Made by a program: the position numbers and the translations under genes. From JAMLJG01 sp035327585 (lineage in GTDB: Bacteria > Verrucomicrobiota > Kiritimatiellia > CAIVKH01), in contig DAOLDD010000010.1 in the NCBI GenBank assembly GCA_035327585.1, forward strand, positions 39,784-103,783: a stretch of DNA of 64,000 bases, given 5' to 3'. Numbering within the stretch: position 1 is the first letter of the stretch; each line of letters opens with the position of its first letter. Below the pieces are notes generated by a model. It ran no database searches and was not told where the DNA came from. It saw only the letters and a list, made by a program, of their open reading frames with translations. Positions 49,836 through 58,780 of the stretch are shown here, one piece after another.

Positions 49836-50399
49836 TTATACGGCGAGGATGTCCTTTTCCTTCGCGGCGAAGAGGTCATCGACCTTCTTGATGTAGGTGT
49901 CGGTGAGCTTCTGGATGTCCTCGATGCCGTTGTCGCGTTCGTCCTCGGTGATGGTGCTGGATTTTTGCAGCGCCTTGACGAATTCGTTGCCGTCGCGGCG
50001 TACGTTGCGGATGGCGACGCGGGCTTCCTCGGCGAGGCGTTTGCCGACCTTGACGAGATCCTTGCGCCGCTCTTCGCTGAGCTCGGGGATCGGGATGCGG
50101 ATCACACGGCCGTCATCCATCGGGGTGATGCCGATGTTGGCGGCGAGGATCGCGCGGCAGATCGCGTCGCGCGCGGAGGGGTCGTAGGGGTTGATGACGA
50201 TGAGGCGCGGCTCCGGCGTCGCGATGCCCGCGATTTCGCGCAGGCGCGTGACGGCGCCGTAATACTCCACGCCGACGTTTTCCACGAGGGCGGGGGAGGC
50301 CTTGCCGGTGCGCAGGCCCTGCAATTCCTGGTGCAGGTGCGTGACGGATTTCTCCATCTTTTCTTCGGCGTCGAGCAGGACTTCGTCGAGGGATTCCAT
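49836..50399 (-). CDS. frr: Ribosome recycling factor
   Basis: 187 residues, family length. Splits post-termination ribosomes together with EF-G. LRTGKASPALVENVGVEYYG, NPYDPSARDAICRAI, NIGITPMDDGRVIRIPIP and LSEERRKDLVKVGKRLAEEA are the conserved blocks. It follows pyrH by six bases, the standard pyrH-frr pairing. Confidence 0.97.
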   Translation of the reverse strand: MESLDEVLLDAEEKMEKSVTHLHQELQGLRTGKASPALVENVGVEYYGAVTRLREIAGIATPEPRLIVINPYDPSARDAICRAILAANIGITPMDDGRVIRIPIPELSEERRKDLVKVGKRLAEEARVAIRNVRRDGNEFVKALQKSSTITEDERDNGIEDIQKLTDTYIKKVDDLFAAKEKDILAV

Positions 50400-50405
50400 G
50401 GCGTG

Positions 50406-51140
50406 TTACTCCGTGACCAGCGTGCCGACGGGCTTGCCCTTTACGGCGCGCACGATTTCGTTTTCCTTGAAGAAGTTGAAGACCAGGATGGGGATCTTGT
50501 TTTCCTGGCAGAGCGAGAACGCGGCGGCGTCCATCACCTTGAGCTGCTTGGTGAGGGCGTCGATGTATTTCAACTGCTTGTAGCGTTTCGCGGCGGGATC
50601 CTTCATCGGGTCCGCGGTGTAGATGCCGTCGACCTTCGTCGCCTTCAGCAGCACGTCGGCGCCAATTTCACTGGCGCGCAGGGCGGCGGCGCTGTCGGTG
50701 GAGAAGTAGGGGTTGCCGGTGCCGGCGGCGAAGATGACGACGCGGCCCTTTTCGAGGTGGCGCATCGCGCGGCGGCGGATCATCGGCTCGGCGACGGCGG
50801 GCATGTTGATCGCGGTGAGGACGCGCGTGTGTACGCCGTGCGCCTCGAGGGTGGATTGCAGCGCGAGGGAGTTGATGACCGTCGCGAGCATGCCCATGTA
50901 GTCGCCGGTGGTGCGGTCGATGCCGCAGCGGTGGCCGGTCAGCCCGCGAAAGATGTTGCCGCCGCCGACGACGACGGCGACTTGCACGCCGAGCGCCCGC
51001 ACTTTTTTGATTTGCAGGGCCACCGCGCGCAGGATGACGGGATTCAGGCTCTCGCCCGCCTTGACGTCCTGGAACGCCTCGCCGCTCAACTTGAGCATCA
51101 CCCGGCGGTACGCCGGTTTCTCCGATTTCTTCGCCGCCAC
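50406..51140 (-). CDS. pyrH: UMP kinase
   Basis: 244 residues. Phosphorylates UMP to UDP; amino-acid-kinase fold. RRVMLKLSGEAF, VVVGGGNIFRG, DYMGMLATVINSLALQ and GTGNPYFSTDSAAALRA are the ATP- and UMP-binding blocks. The start is GTG 51140 because a perfect AGGAGG lies five bases upstream of it. An in-frame ATG 78 bases further upstream has no such site. Confidence 0.96.
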   Translation of the reverse strand: MAAKKSEKPAYRRVMLKLSGEAFQDVKAGESLNPVILRAVALQIKKVRALGVQVAVVVGGGNIFRGLTGHRCGIDRTTGDYMGMLATVINSLALQSTLEAHGVHTRVLTAINMPAVAEPMIRRRAMRHLEKGRVVIFAAGTGNPYFSTDSAAALRASEIGADVLLKATKVDGIYTADPMKDPAAKRYKQLKYIDALTKQLKVMDAAAFSLCQENKIPILVFNFFKENEIVRAVKGKPVGTLVTE

Positions 51141-51217
51141 GGGAACCTCCTGGATTGCCGCCAATGGGTCGTAAATGCGGTTCCGAGAATAGATTCCGCC
51201 GGGCGGTATGGGAAGCA

Positions 51218-53599
51218 CTAACGCGTCGTGCCTTCGCGCAGGAGGGGGAGCGTTTCCTGGCGGAGGGTCTGGCTCAATTTGTAGAGGGCGAAGCCGGGGG
51301 CGCCGAGGCGGCGGGCGATGGCGATTTGTTCGACGACCTGGTCGGCGCGCAACTGGCTCTCGGAGGCGGTGACGCCGATGCCGGGGATGATGCGCCCGCG
51401 CGCGCCGGGCAACGCGAGCTGGCGCTGGGTTAACGACGAGAAACGAAACGTGTCGTCCTCATAGTTCATCGGGCAGACGAAATCGAAATAGCCTTCGCGC
51501 AGCCACAACCCCCAATCCTGGCCGATGGAGGCGATGGTGTCGGGGTAGCCGCCCCAGACGGCGGCGGAAAGCTGCAGTTCCGGTTTGACGGCGCGCAGCC
51601 GCCCGCGCGTCTCGCGGACGAAATCCGTGATCTGCGCCGCGCGCCAGCGCCGCAGTTCGTCCTGCGTCGCACCCGTCCGCGCGCCCGCGGGCCACGGCGT
51701 GACGGTGCGCTTGAGCCAGCCCTCGAACGCCCGCCGCGTGGCCGGGGCGAAGCACGCCTGCGCGGAGGGGTACCGCACGTAGTCGAGATGGATGCCGTCC
51801 ACGTCATAATTCCGCGCGAGTTCCTCGATGGCGGCCAGCATGTGCTGTCGATTCGCGGGCACCGCGGGGTTCAGCCAGGCGACCTCCGCGCCCGCCGCGT
51901 CCTGCTGCAGCCGGCCGGCCTTGCGCAGTTCCGCGAGGAAGTCAGGCGGTGCGTTGCCGACGTGCCAGAGCACGACCCACGCATGCACGGCGAGCCCGTG
52001 GCGGCGGCCCGCCTCCAGCGCGGCTTTCATCTGGTCGCCGAACCGGCGGCTGGTGTGCGAGCCCGGCACGACCTTGCTGGGATAGTGCGCGAGTCCGGCC
52101 CAGAGCGTGTTGACGAAAAGCGTGTTGATGCCCGCGGCCTTTAACTCGCGCGCCGTGCGGTCCCAGTCGCCGGGATACCAGCCGACCGCGTCGTGGTCCC
52201 AGACGGCGCGCATCTCGCGAGCGGGCGCCGTTTGCGCGCGGCTGTACGCGGTGCCGAGCAGCCGCCGCACCGTCGCAGCCTGCCGCACGGCCTCGGGATG
52301 GCGCCTCTCCGCGTTGAGCTTGAGGAGCGCCTGGTATTCCGCGTGGGCCTGGTCGAGCAGCGCGTGGATGCCGGTGCGCGCGGGGTGGCCGACGGCGAGT
52401 TTGCGGATATCCTCCGCGCTGTGCGCGAAGCTGCTGTAGCCGTCGATTTTGCCCGCCTGCGCCACGGCCTCGCGCGCGGCGTCGGCCCACGCGCCGGGTT
52501 CCAGCGCGCCGACGAATCCGGCGAGGAGCTGCTCCTTGCCCGCGCGGTCGTCGTCCAGCAGGATGTGCGTCATCCAGAATCCGCGATCCGTCGAAATCCA
52601 CGCGGGCTCCGGTTGCCGCTCGCCCGCCGCGTTGATCCAGTGCGCGACCACGCGGCCCCGGCCCTTGAGCGGCGTGGCGATGCGAATGCCCCAGGACTGC
52701 TGGTACACGCGCTCCGGCACGAACAGCTCCGGCGCATTGCTGAACTGGAAACCCGCCCAGCGGCCCGGTTCGCGGTGCGAAATCGCGTCGCCGAGCGAAA
52801 CGCCCATCAGCTCCGCCAGCGCCTCGCTCTCGCTGAAGCACACAATCAGTTTGCCGCCGGCTGCGACGTGTTTGCGGTACAGCGCGAGATGCGCCGCGGT
52901 CGGCCGCGCGTTATACGGCAGGATCAGGAGTCGGCTGTCCGCGATGGCGGCCGCCGTGAGTTGCGCCTCCGGCAAAACGGCGTGGCGTATGCCCGCGCCG
53001 CCGAGCCACCGGCTGACGCGATCCGCCGCGCGTTCCGCGACCACGCGCTCGGTCGCGTTGGGGGAGGAGACCGAGGAGCGCACGACAAATATCCGGTCCG
53101 CGCGGCCTTCGAGCCGGTGCGCGACGAGGCGGGCGGCGGCGGGCGTGCCGCGCCACGGCGAAATGCGGATCATCTCGATGCGGTTCCAGCCGGCCGGTTT
53201 GCCCTCGACCGAAAAATCGGATTTCGCGAGCACCAGCCGCTGGCGCCCGCCCGTTTTGAGCGCACGGCCCCAGACGTACCAGCCGTCGCCGCTCTTGAAA
53301 TAAATCATCAGCGAGCGCAGGGCGTCCGGGCGGTCGACCGACAGGTCGAACTCAATCGTCGTGTAGGGCGACAGGTCGAGGTTCACTGTGCGATCCCAAT
53401 AGACGCGGTCGCGGTCCCCGTCGAACGGCATTCGGAACGCGACGCCGTCCGCCGTGCGCTGCGCCGCCGGGCTGCCGCCGATCGCGCGCCACGCCGAGCC
53501 GAGCGCCTTGTCGTCCGCATAGCGGAACGACTCAAGCACCGCCGCGCCGGCGGACGAGGCGAGGGCGAGCAGCAGGACGATGACGCGCCAGAATCGCAT
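51218..53599 (-). CDS. Secreted GHL10-family (glycosyl hydrolase-like 10) protein
   Basis: 793 residues from ATG 53599; a longer in-frame extension is a shadow of the M16 gene. Signal peptide MRFWRVIVLLLALASSAGA. Residues about 20-160 form a carbohydrate-binding-like beta-sandwich (DRTVNLDLSPYTTIEFDLSV). About 165-260 is a Rossmann-like segment. The C-terminal half is a TIM barrel of the GHL10 type: MRAVWDHDAVGWYPG, AGINTLFVNTLWAG, VDGIHLDYVRYP with likely catalytic acid, and FDFVCPMNYEDDTFRF. Substrate unknown; cell-wall or exopolysaccharide glycans are usual suggestions. It lies five bases after the peptidase gene. Confidence 0.85.
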   Translation of the reverse strand: MRFWRVIVLLLALASSAGAAVLESFRYADDKALGSAWRAIGGSPAAQRTADGVAFRMPFDGDRDRVYWDRTVNLDLSPYTTIEFDLSVDRPDALRSLMIYFKSGDGWYVWGRALKTGGRQRLVLAKSDFSVEGKPAGWNRIEMIRISPWRGTPAAARLVAHRLEGRADRIFVVRSSVSSPNATERVVAERAADRVSRWLGGAGIRHAVLPEAQLTAAAIADSRLLILPYNARPTAAHLALYRKHVAAGGKLIVCFSESEALAELMGVSLGDAISHREPGRWAGFQFSNAPELFVPERVYQQSWGIRIATPLKGRGRVVAHWINAAGERQPEPAWISTDRGFWMTHILLDDDRAGKEQLLAGFVGALEPGAWADAAREAVAQAGKIDGYSSFAHSAEDIRKLAVGHPARTGIHALLDQAHAEYQALLKLNAERRHPEAVRQAATVRRLLGTAYSRAQTAPAREMRAVWDHDAVGWYPGDWDRTARELKAAGINTLFVNTLWAGLAHYPSKVVPGSHTSRRFGDQMKAALEAGRRHGLAVHAWVVLWHVGNAPPDFLAELRKAGRLQQDAAGAEVAWLNPAVPANRQHMLAAIEELARNYDVDGIHLDYVRYPSAQACFAPATRRAFEGWLKRTVTPWPAGARTGATQDELRRWRAAQITDFVRETRGRLRAVKPELQLSAAVWGGYPDTIASIGQDWGLWLREGYFDFVCPMNYEDDTFRFSSLTQRQLALPGARGRIIPGIGVTASESQLRADQVVEQIAIARRLGAPGFALYKLSQTLRQETLPLLREGTTR

Positions 53600-53604
53600 G
53601 GCGG

Positions 53605-56499
53605 TTACAGGATGCGCGTGGTTGTCGCGGGTCCGTACGCCTGGAGCGCCTCCGCGCCGCCGAGCACCACGACGCGGCCCTGGTCGCGCAGGCCGCGCAG
53701 GGTTTCGCCGAAGCGGCGGAAATCCTTGAGCGTCGTTCCCAGCACCTGCGCGCGCATCTGCTGGCGGAACGCGTCGGAGTCGTTGGCCAGGTAGCGGCAC
53801 AGCGCCGCGTACCCGCGCGCGTCGGGCAGCATGTACTGGTCGAGGTCGCCGATCGCGCCGATGATCGCCTTCTCCAACTCCTCGCGGTCGAGTTCGAGGT
53901 TCGCGAGGTAGTCCGCCGCCGCGTCGTACACGTCGAGCGTCGCCTTCAAGTTGGGGTCGCGGTACGACACGAAGCTGATCAGCCCCGCGCGATGGTCGAG
54001 CGTGCAGAACCCGCCGTACGCGCCGCCCTGCACGCGCACCTTCTCCCAGAGATAGGCCGTGCGCAGGAACCGGTTCACCACGAGGTCCGACCCGGAAAAC
54101 GCGTGCCCCGTGTCGCGCCAGCGGAAGGCCTTGCCGACATAATTTACCGCGGCGGGAATCGCGAGGCCTTCGGACGCGGTCTGCCCGGCGGCGGGCCACT
54201 CCGGTTGCCGCACGGCCTTCTGCGGCAGGTCGGCGAGGAACGCGGTGAGCTGCGGCTCAATGCGCGACCATGCCTCCGCGTCGATCGTCGCGTTGACGAC
54301 CATCGTGCGGCGGTTGACCAGCGCCTCCAGCGTGCGTTCCAGCGCGGCGGCGACGGCGTCCCAGTCGCCGTCGATGTCCTTCACCAGCTTGCGCAGAAAT
54401 TGCAGGTAGCTCACCCCGCCCATCGACTCCGCCGCGCGGTTCGCCTCATCGAAACCGGCGCGCAGGCGCAGGCCGACGTACTGGTGGCCCGACGGCACCA
54501 ACCCGGCCTCCAGCCCGGCCTTCTCCTCCAGCGCGATCTGTTTGATGCGATTACGCAAATCGAGGCGCGCGCCGGTCAGCACGTCGTGCAGGATCGCGAG
54601 CAGGTCCGCCGTCTGGTGCTCGAGCGCCTTGCCGCGCAGGAACAGCCAGCAGGTGCCGCTGTCGGTTTCCCGCACGACCGACGTAAAAGTGCGCGCCGCG
54701 ATGCCGCCCGTACGGCTGCCGATGCGCTGGTTCAACGCGACATAATCCTCCGCGCGGGTCCCGGTTTCCAGCAGCGCGCGACCCAGCAGCGGCACGTACG
54801 GCAGCAGCTCCGGCGTCAGCGCGCGCAGGCTGAACCCGACGTCGAGATACAGGATGCCGTTGGTGAAGAGGTCGTGGAAGAGGACGCGTGTTTGCGCGAG
54901 GTAATGCTTCTGCGTCGGGATGAGTTTGTTCTCGCGCGGCAGGTCGGCGACCGAGAGGCGCGGAATTTTGGCGAGCGCCGCGGGATCGTCCGGCGCGCCC
55001 TGCATAGCGATCAGTTCCGCGGTGTGCGCGGCGACCGCCTGCACGTCCGCCTCGCTCATCGCGGCGCGCGCGGCGTCGAGCCGGGCCCGTTCGGCGGCGT
55101 CGCGGCGCGCCGCGAGTTCCGCGTCCGGCCGCAGCGTGACGACGGTGTGGTGCGGGTTGTCGAGCATCCATTGGCGGATGAGGTCCTCGAAGACGCGCTC
55201 CCCGGCGGCGATCCGCGCGCGCAGCGCGGCGAACGGTTCGGCGAAGCGCAACGGCGCGAGCGGATCGCCGTCGTAGTTCCAACTCGACAGCGCGCGCAGC
55301 ATCAGCACAAGGCCGCGCGGGTAGCTGCCGGTATTGTTTTCGCGCAGCGCGAATTCGACCGTGTTCAGCGCGGCGTCCAGCGTCTTCGGGTCGATCCCGT
55401 TCTCCGCGAGGCCCGCGAGGGTGGAGCGGATCAGCGGCGCGACTTTTCCAACGTTCACGTCGTCGACGCCGCGCAGGCCGGTGGAGAAAAACATCTGGCG
55501 CGCATGTGTCTCCAGGCCGCAGCCGGTCAGGTCCTCGCCGAGCCCGGACTCCAGCAGCGCCTTGCGCAGCGGCGAGGCCGGTGTGCCGATCAGGATGTGG
55601 CCGAGCACCTGCGCGTGCAACGCGGCGGCGGCATCGGTCGGCGCGGGCCAGACCCAGTTCGACGCGACGAACGACTTGCCGCCGCCCTCGGCGTCCACGC
55701 TGTAGGCGTGCGTCGACTCGCGCGATGCGGGGAACGCGGCCTGCACCGCGACGGCGGAATCCGGCGCCTGCGGCTCGTACGCGGAAAGCCACGCGTCGAG
55801 CAATTCGAGCCGGCGCGCGGGATCGTCGTCGCCGTAGAAGAAAATGCGGCTGTTCGACGGGTGATAGAAGCGCTGGTGGAATCCGGTGAGCTGTTCGTAG
55901 GTCAGGTCCGGGATGTGCGCCGGGTCGCCGCCCGAGTCGAGGCCGTACACCGTATCGGGGAACAGCGAGTGCTGCGCCTGTTCGATGAGCACGCTGTCGG
56001 GCGAGGAATAGACGCCCTTCATTTCGTTGAAGACGACGCCCTTGAAGACGAGCGGTTTGTCCGGCGCCTCGAGTTCGTAGTGCCAGCCCTCCTGTTCGTA
56101 CGTCGCGCGCGTGAGCAGCGGATAAAACACCGCGTCGAGATAGACATCGATCAGGTTGTAGAAGTCCTGCAGGTTCTGGCTCGCCACCGGGTAGCACGTC
56201 TTGTCGGGATACGTGAACGCGTTGAGGAAGGTTTGCAGGGAACCCTTGAGCAATTCGACGAACGGTTCCTTCGTCGGGTATTTCTTCGAGCCGCACAACA
56301 CCGAGTGTTCGAGGATATGCGCCACGCCGGTGTGGTCGGACGGCGGCGTGCGGAACGTGATGCCGAACACCTTGTTCTCGTCCGGCGCTTCGACGGAAAG
56401 CAGTTCCGCGCCCGTTTTGACGTGGCGATACAGGTGCGCCTTCGCGCCGTATTCCGTCAATTCCTCGCTCCGCACCAATTCAAATCCGTGTTGGCTCAT
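53605..56499 (-). CDS. M16C metallopeptidase (PreP/Cym1-like)
   Basis: 964 residues from ATG 56499 with GAGGGAGA upstream; the rest of the open frame 5' of this is repeat-derived. The inverted zinc motif is HILEH (61-65), with the distal Glu in YEQEGWHYELE. The order of an active M16 half, linker and inactive second half matches presequence-protease-type peptidases that degrade short unstructured peptides in a closed chamber. GSLQTFLNAFTYPDKTCYPVAS is typical of the subfamily. No signal peptide is evident, so it is likely cytoplasmic. Confidence 0.94.
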   Translation of the reverse strand: MSQHGFELVRSEELTEYGAKAHLYRHVKTGAELLSVEAPDENKVFGITFRTPPSDHTGVAHILEHSVLCGSKKYPTKEPFVELLKGSLQTFLNAFTYPDKTCYPVASQNLQDFYNLIDVYLDAVFYPLLTRATYEQEGWHYELEAPDKPLVFKGVVFNEMKGVYSSPDSVLIEQAQHSLFPDTVYGLDSGGDPAHIPDLTYEQLTGFHQRFYHPSNSRIFFYGDDDPARRLELLDAWLSAYEPQAPDSAVAVQAAFPASRESTHAYSVDAEGGGKSFVASNWVWPAPTDAAAALHAQVLGHILIGTPASPLRKALLESGLGEDLTGCGLETHARQMFFSTGLRGVDDVNVGKVAPLIRSTLAGLAENGIDPKTLDAALNTVEFALRENNTGSYPRGLVLMLRALSSWNYDGDPLAPLRFAEPFAALRARIAAGERVFEDLIRQWMLDNPHHTVVTLRPDAELAARRDAAERARLDAARAAMSEADVQAVAAHTAELIAMQGAPDDPAALAKIPRLSVADLPRENKLIPTQKHYLAQTRVLFHDLFTNGILYLDVGFSLRALTPELLPYVPLLGRALLETGTRAEDYVALNQRIGSRTGGIAARTFTSVVRETDSGTCWLFLRGKALEHQTADLLAILHDVLTGARLDLRNRIKQIALEEKAGLEAGLVPSGHQYVGLRLRAGFDEANRAAESMGGVSYLQFLRKLVKDIDGDWDAVAAALERTLEALVNRRTMVVNATIDAEAWSRIEPQLTAFLADLPQKAVRQPEWPAAGQTASEGLAIPAAVNYVGKAFRWRDTGHAFSGSDLVVNRFLRTAYLWEKVRVQGGAYGGFCTLDHRAGLISFVSYRDPNLKATLDVYDAAADYLANLELDREELEKAIIGAIGDLDQYMLPDARGYAALCRYLANDSDAFRQQMRAQVLGTTLKDFRRFGETLRGLRDQGRVVVLGGAEALQAYGPATTTRIL

Positions 56500-56704
56500 A
56501 GTGTGTCTCCCTCTACTCCCTCGTTCTCGTACACGTTCACGTCCTCGTACACGAATTCGGCACACGCCGCGAACCGACGGATGCGCGCACATGAACGTGT
56601 ACCGCTTCGCTGCGAACGAGAACGTTGGCTCGTTCATCCTTCGCCGCAAATCGACAGGCGCGAGACCATAGCACACGAGCACCGGGTTCGCTACACTACG
56701 CGGC
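56500..56704. repeat. Gene-free region with CGTACACG-type repeats
   Basis: About 205 bases between divergent genes. TTCTCGTACACGTTCACGTC and a following CTCGTACACGAATTC share an interleaved GTACACG/GTTCACG pattern, and GAACGTGTACCGC and GAACGAGAACG appear inverted downstream. Promoters for both genes must lie here, but no convincing -35/-10 pair stands out. Confidence 0.45.
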
Positions 56705-57790
56705 ATGTTCCTGTGTCCACAGTGCCACGAGCCGCTGCACGCCCAGCGCAAGCCCGCGGGCGTGTACTACGGTTGCACCGCCTGCGGGGGGCGCGCCGTG
56801 GGCATGAGCGTATTGCGGAAGTCCGTCGTGAAGCCTGCGCTCGACGCGGTCTGGCAGGCGGCGGGGCTGGGGTGGGAGAATCCGAGCCGCCCGTGTCCGG
56901 CATGCCGCCAGCCGTTGCGCGTGGTGAGGCACGACGCCTTGGAACTCGACGTGTGCCGACGCTGTCACCTGCTGTGGTTCGACGCGGGGGAGCGCGAACA
57001 GATGCCGGCGCGCCCCGATGCGTCCGCCGCGCCCGCGCTGTCCGACAAGGCGCGCGCCTCGATTGCGCTGGTTGAGGTGGAACGTATTCGTGAGAGCACG
57101 CGAGCCGAGGGACCGTTCGGGGTCGAGGCGCCGGACGCCTGGTGGAAATGGGTGCCCGCGCTGTTTGGTCTGCCGGTGGAGCAGGAGGCCCATCCGCTCT
57201 CCCGCCTGCCGCTCGTCGCGTGGGGCGGCGCGGCGTTTCTTGCGCTGCTCGCCTTCGGACTTTCGGGGGCGTACGACGCCGTGGTCGCGCGGTTTGGATT
57301 TCTATCCGGCGCGCCGTGGCGGCATGGCGGCGCGACGTTGCTGCTGTATGCCGTCCTGCCCGCGAGTCTGGGCCACGGGCTCATCAACGCGTGGTTCCTC
57401 GCCGTATTTGGCGACAACGTGGAGGACGAGTTGGGCCATGGCCGGTTCGTATTGCTGGTGGTCTTGTGTGCCCTCGCGTCAGCCGCCGCCCATGCGTTGG
57501 CGCGCCCCTCCGCCATCGAGCCGCTCGCGGGGGCGCAAGGCGCGCTGGCTGGCGTGATGATGTTCTATTCGCTGCGTTTCCCGCACGCGCGGATCGCGTT
57601 GTTTCTGCGCGGCTGGTTCCGCCGGAACTGGCTTACGCTCCCCGCCTGGTGCGTATTCCTGCTTTGGGGACTCGTGCAGGCGCTCGCCGGAAACGCTGGA
57701 CTCTCCGGCTGGGCCGACAGCTCCTCCGCCTCCTACCTCGGCGGCCTCTTCGCCGGCCTCTGGCTCTGGCACGCCTGGCGCGACGCGTAG
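56705..57790 (+). CDS. Zinc-ribbon plus rhomboid-fold protein lacking protease residues (pseudo-rhomboid)
   Basis: 361 residues. Two zinc ribbons open the protein: Cys4/Cys7/Cys24/Cys27 and Cys64/Cys67/Cys84/Cys87, the second followed by LLWFDAGERE as in TFIIB-type zinc fingers. Residues about 165-361 form a six-helix rhomboid domain (SLGHGLINAWFLAVFGDNVE). An active rhomboid has G-x-S-G and a His before GG in the last helix. Here the positions read GAQG (Gln278) and SYLGG (Tyr344). Both catalytic residues appear replaced, so it should bind but not cleave membrane proteins, like eukaryotic iRhoms. Confidence 0.8.
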   Translation: MFLCPQCHEPLHAQRKPAGVYYGCTACGGRAVGMSVLRKSVVKPALDAVWQAAGLGWENPSRPCPACRQPLRVVRHDALELDVCRRCHLLWFDAGEREQMPARPDASAAPALSDKARASIALVEVERIRESTRAEGPFGVEAPDAWWKWVPALFGLPVEQEAHPLSRLPLVAWGGAAFLALLAFGLSGAYDAVVARFGFLSGAPWRHGGATLLLYAVLPASLGHGLINAWFLAVFGDNVEDELGHGRFVLLVVLCALASAAAHALARPSAIEPLAGAQGALAGVMMFYSLRFPHARIALFLRGWFRRNWLTLPAWCVFLLWGLVQALAGNAGLSGWADSSSASYLGGLFAGLWLWHAWRDA

Positions 57791-57816
57791 AGGCTATTCC
57801 AAAACCCTCTTGGCCC

Positions 57817-57837
57817 CCGGCGGGCTTGTCCCGCCGG
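57817..57837. terminator. Strong hairpin after the pseudo-rhomboid gene
   Basis: CCGGCGGG and CCCGCCGG form a perfect eight-base stem with loop CTTGT, 27 bases after the stop. The following GCGCTATCGCGTAGCGACGG belongs to a palindromic element related to ones at about 41811 and 44009. There is no T-tract. The rest of 57791-58003 shows no gene. Confidence 0.5.
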
Positions 57838-58003
57838 AGCCGAAGTTCCTCGCGCTATCGCGTAGCGACGGAAGACCGCTCCCAATGCTTCCCCCAATAG
57901 GCACTATCTTCCTACCTCCGCGCCTCGCGCTTCCTACGTTGAACGCAAAACTAACTGGCCTTCCTCTCGTTGTCGCCTATGATGCACGCAAGGAGGGCGG
58001 GGC

Positions 58004-58702
58004 GTGTCTGCGCAGGAATTGCATTCCGGGCCGGCGGATCGGCGTTATCGCATCGTGGTTGTGAGCGAGCACGCGCTTGCGCGCGCGGGCATTGCGTCCG
58101 CTGTTGTTGAGCAGCCCGATTTCGAGCTCGCGGGCCAGTACGACTGTTGCCGGGCCGCCATGTCCGCCGTGATGAAGGCTCCGCCCGACGCCGTGGTTGT
58201 TGAGCTGGGTCCCGGCGGCGGCGATGTGTTGGATGCGATCTCCCGCTGTCACACCGCGTTTCCCCGGGTCGCCCACATCGTCATCAGCCAGACCCGCGAC
58301 CACGAGTTGGCCGAGCGCGCGGTGAAGGCAGGCGCCATGGCGTTCATCTACAAAGGCGTCGGCCCCGCCAGCCTCGCAGCCGCCATCCGCGACGCCCTTG
58401 CCGGCCAGCTCCACCTCTGCCGCTGCATCGCCAGCCCCCTCCTGCACAAAGCGATTTACGGCGCCGACAAACATAAAACCAAGCACCCCGACCTCGCCAA
58501 ACTCAGCCCTCGCGAATTCCAAATCTTCCAACTCCTCGGCTCCGGCTGGGACAACCCCAAAATCGCCCAAACCCTCGGCATCAGCATCAAAACCCTCAAC
58601 GCGCACAACGAGCATTTAAAAGAAAAACTCGGCGCTCCCACCACCACCGCCCTCCGCGAAGCCTCCGCCGCCTGGCAGTCCGCGATGAATACGCACGCCT
58701 AG
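58004..58702 (+). CDS. LuxR/NarL-type response regulator with degenerate receiver
   Basis: 232 residues from GTG 58004, with AAGGAGG upstream. The receiver domain (about 14-135) keeps Ser/Thr95 (VISQT) and Lys117 (FIYKG). The acidic pocket reads Ser21-Glu22 instead of Asp-Asp, and the phospho-acceptor position is Glu67 (VVVELGPGGGD) instead of Asp. The C-terminal LuxR helix-turn-helix is intact (LSPREFQIFQLLGSG ... IAQTLGISIKTLNAHNEHL). It probably binds DNA without phosphorylation, Glu perhaps mimicking the active state. No kinase gene is adjacent. The last half shows a strong drift to C-rich codons. Confidence 0.87.
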   Translation: MSAQELHSGPADRRYRIVVVSEHALARAGIASAVVEQPDFELAGQYDCCRAAMSAVMKAPPDAVVVELGPGGGDVLDAISRCHTAFPRVAHIVISQTRDHELAERAVKAGAMAFIYKGVGPASLAAAIRDALAGQLHLCRCIASPLLHKAIYGADKHKTKHPDLAKLSPREFQIFQLLGSGWDNPKIAQTLGISIKTLNAHNEHLKEKLGAPTTTALREASAAWQSAMNTHA

Positions 58703-58780
58703 CGCCACGGATAGGACCCCGCGTCCCATATCGCCTCAACGCTCCGTGATGCACACTTCGCGACCTACGAGGAGCATCAC

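Noticed and set aside
53600..54199. 200-codon extension of the GHL10 gene into the M16C gene
   Set aside because: Arg-rich shadow frame. A clear signal peptide starts at 53599.
53992..57075. 1027-codon open frame on the plus strand
   Set aside because: It lies antisense to the M16C peptidase, whose zinc motif and family blocks are clear. Its translation is Arg/Gln/Val-rich without domains, a GC-bias artefact.
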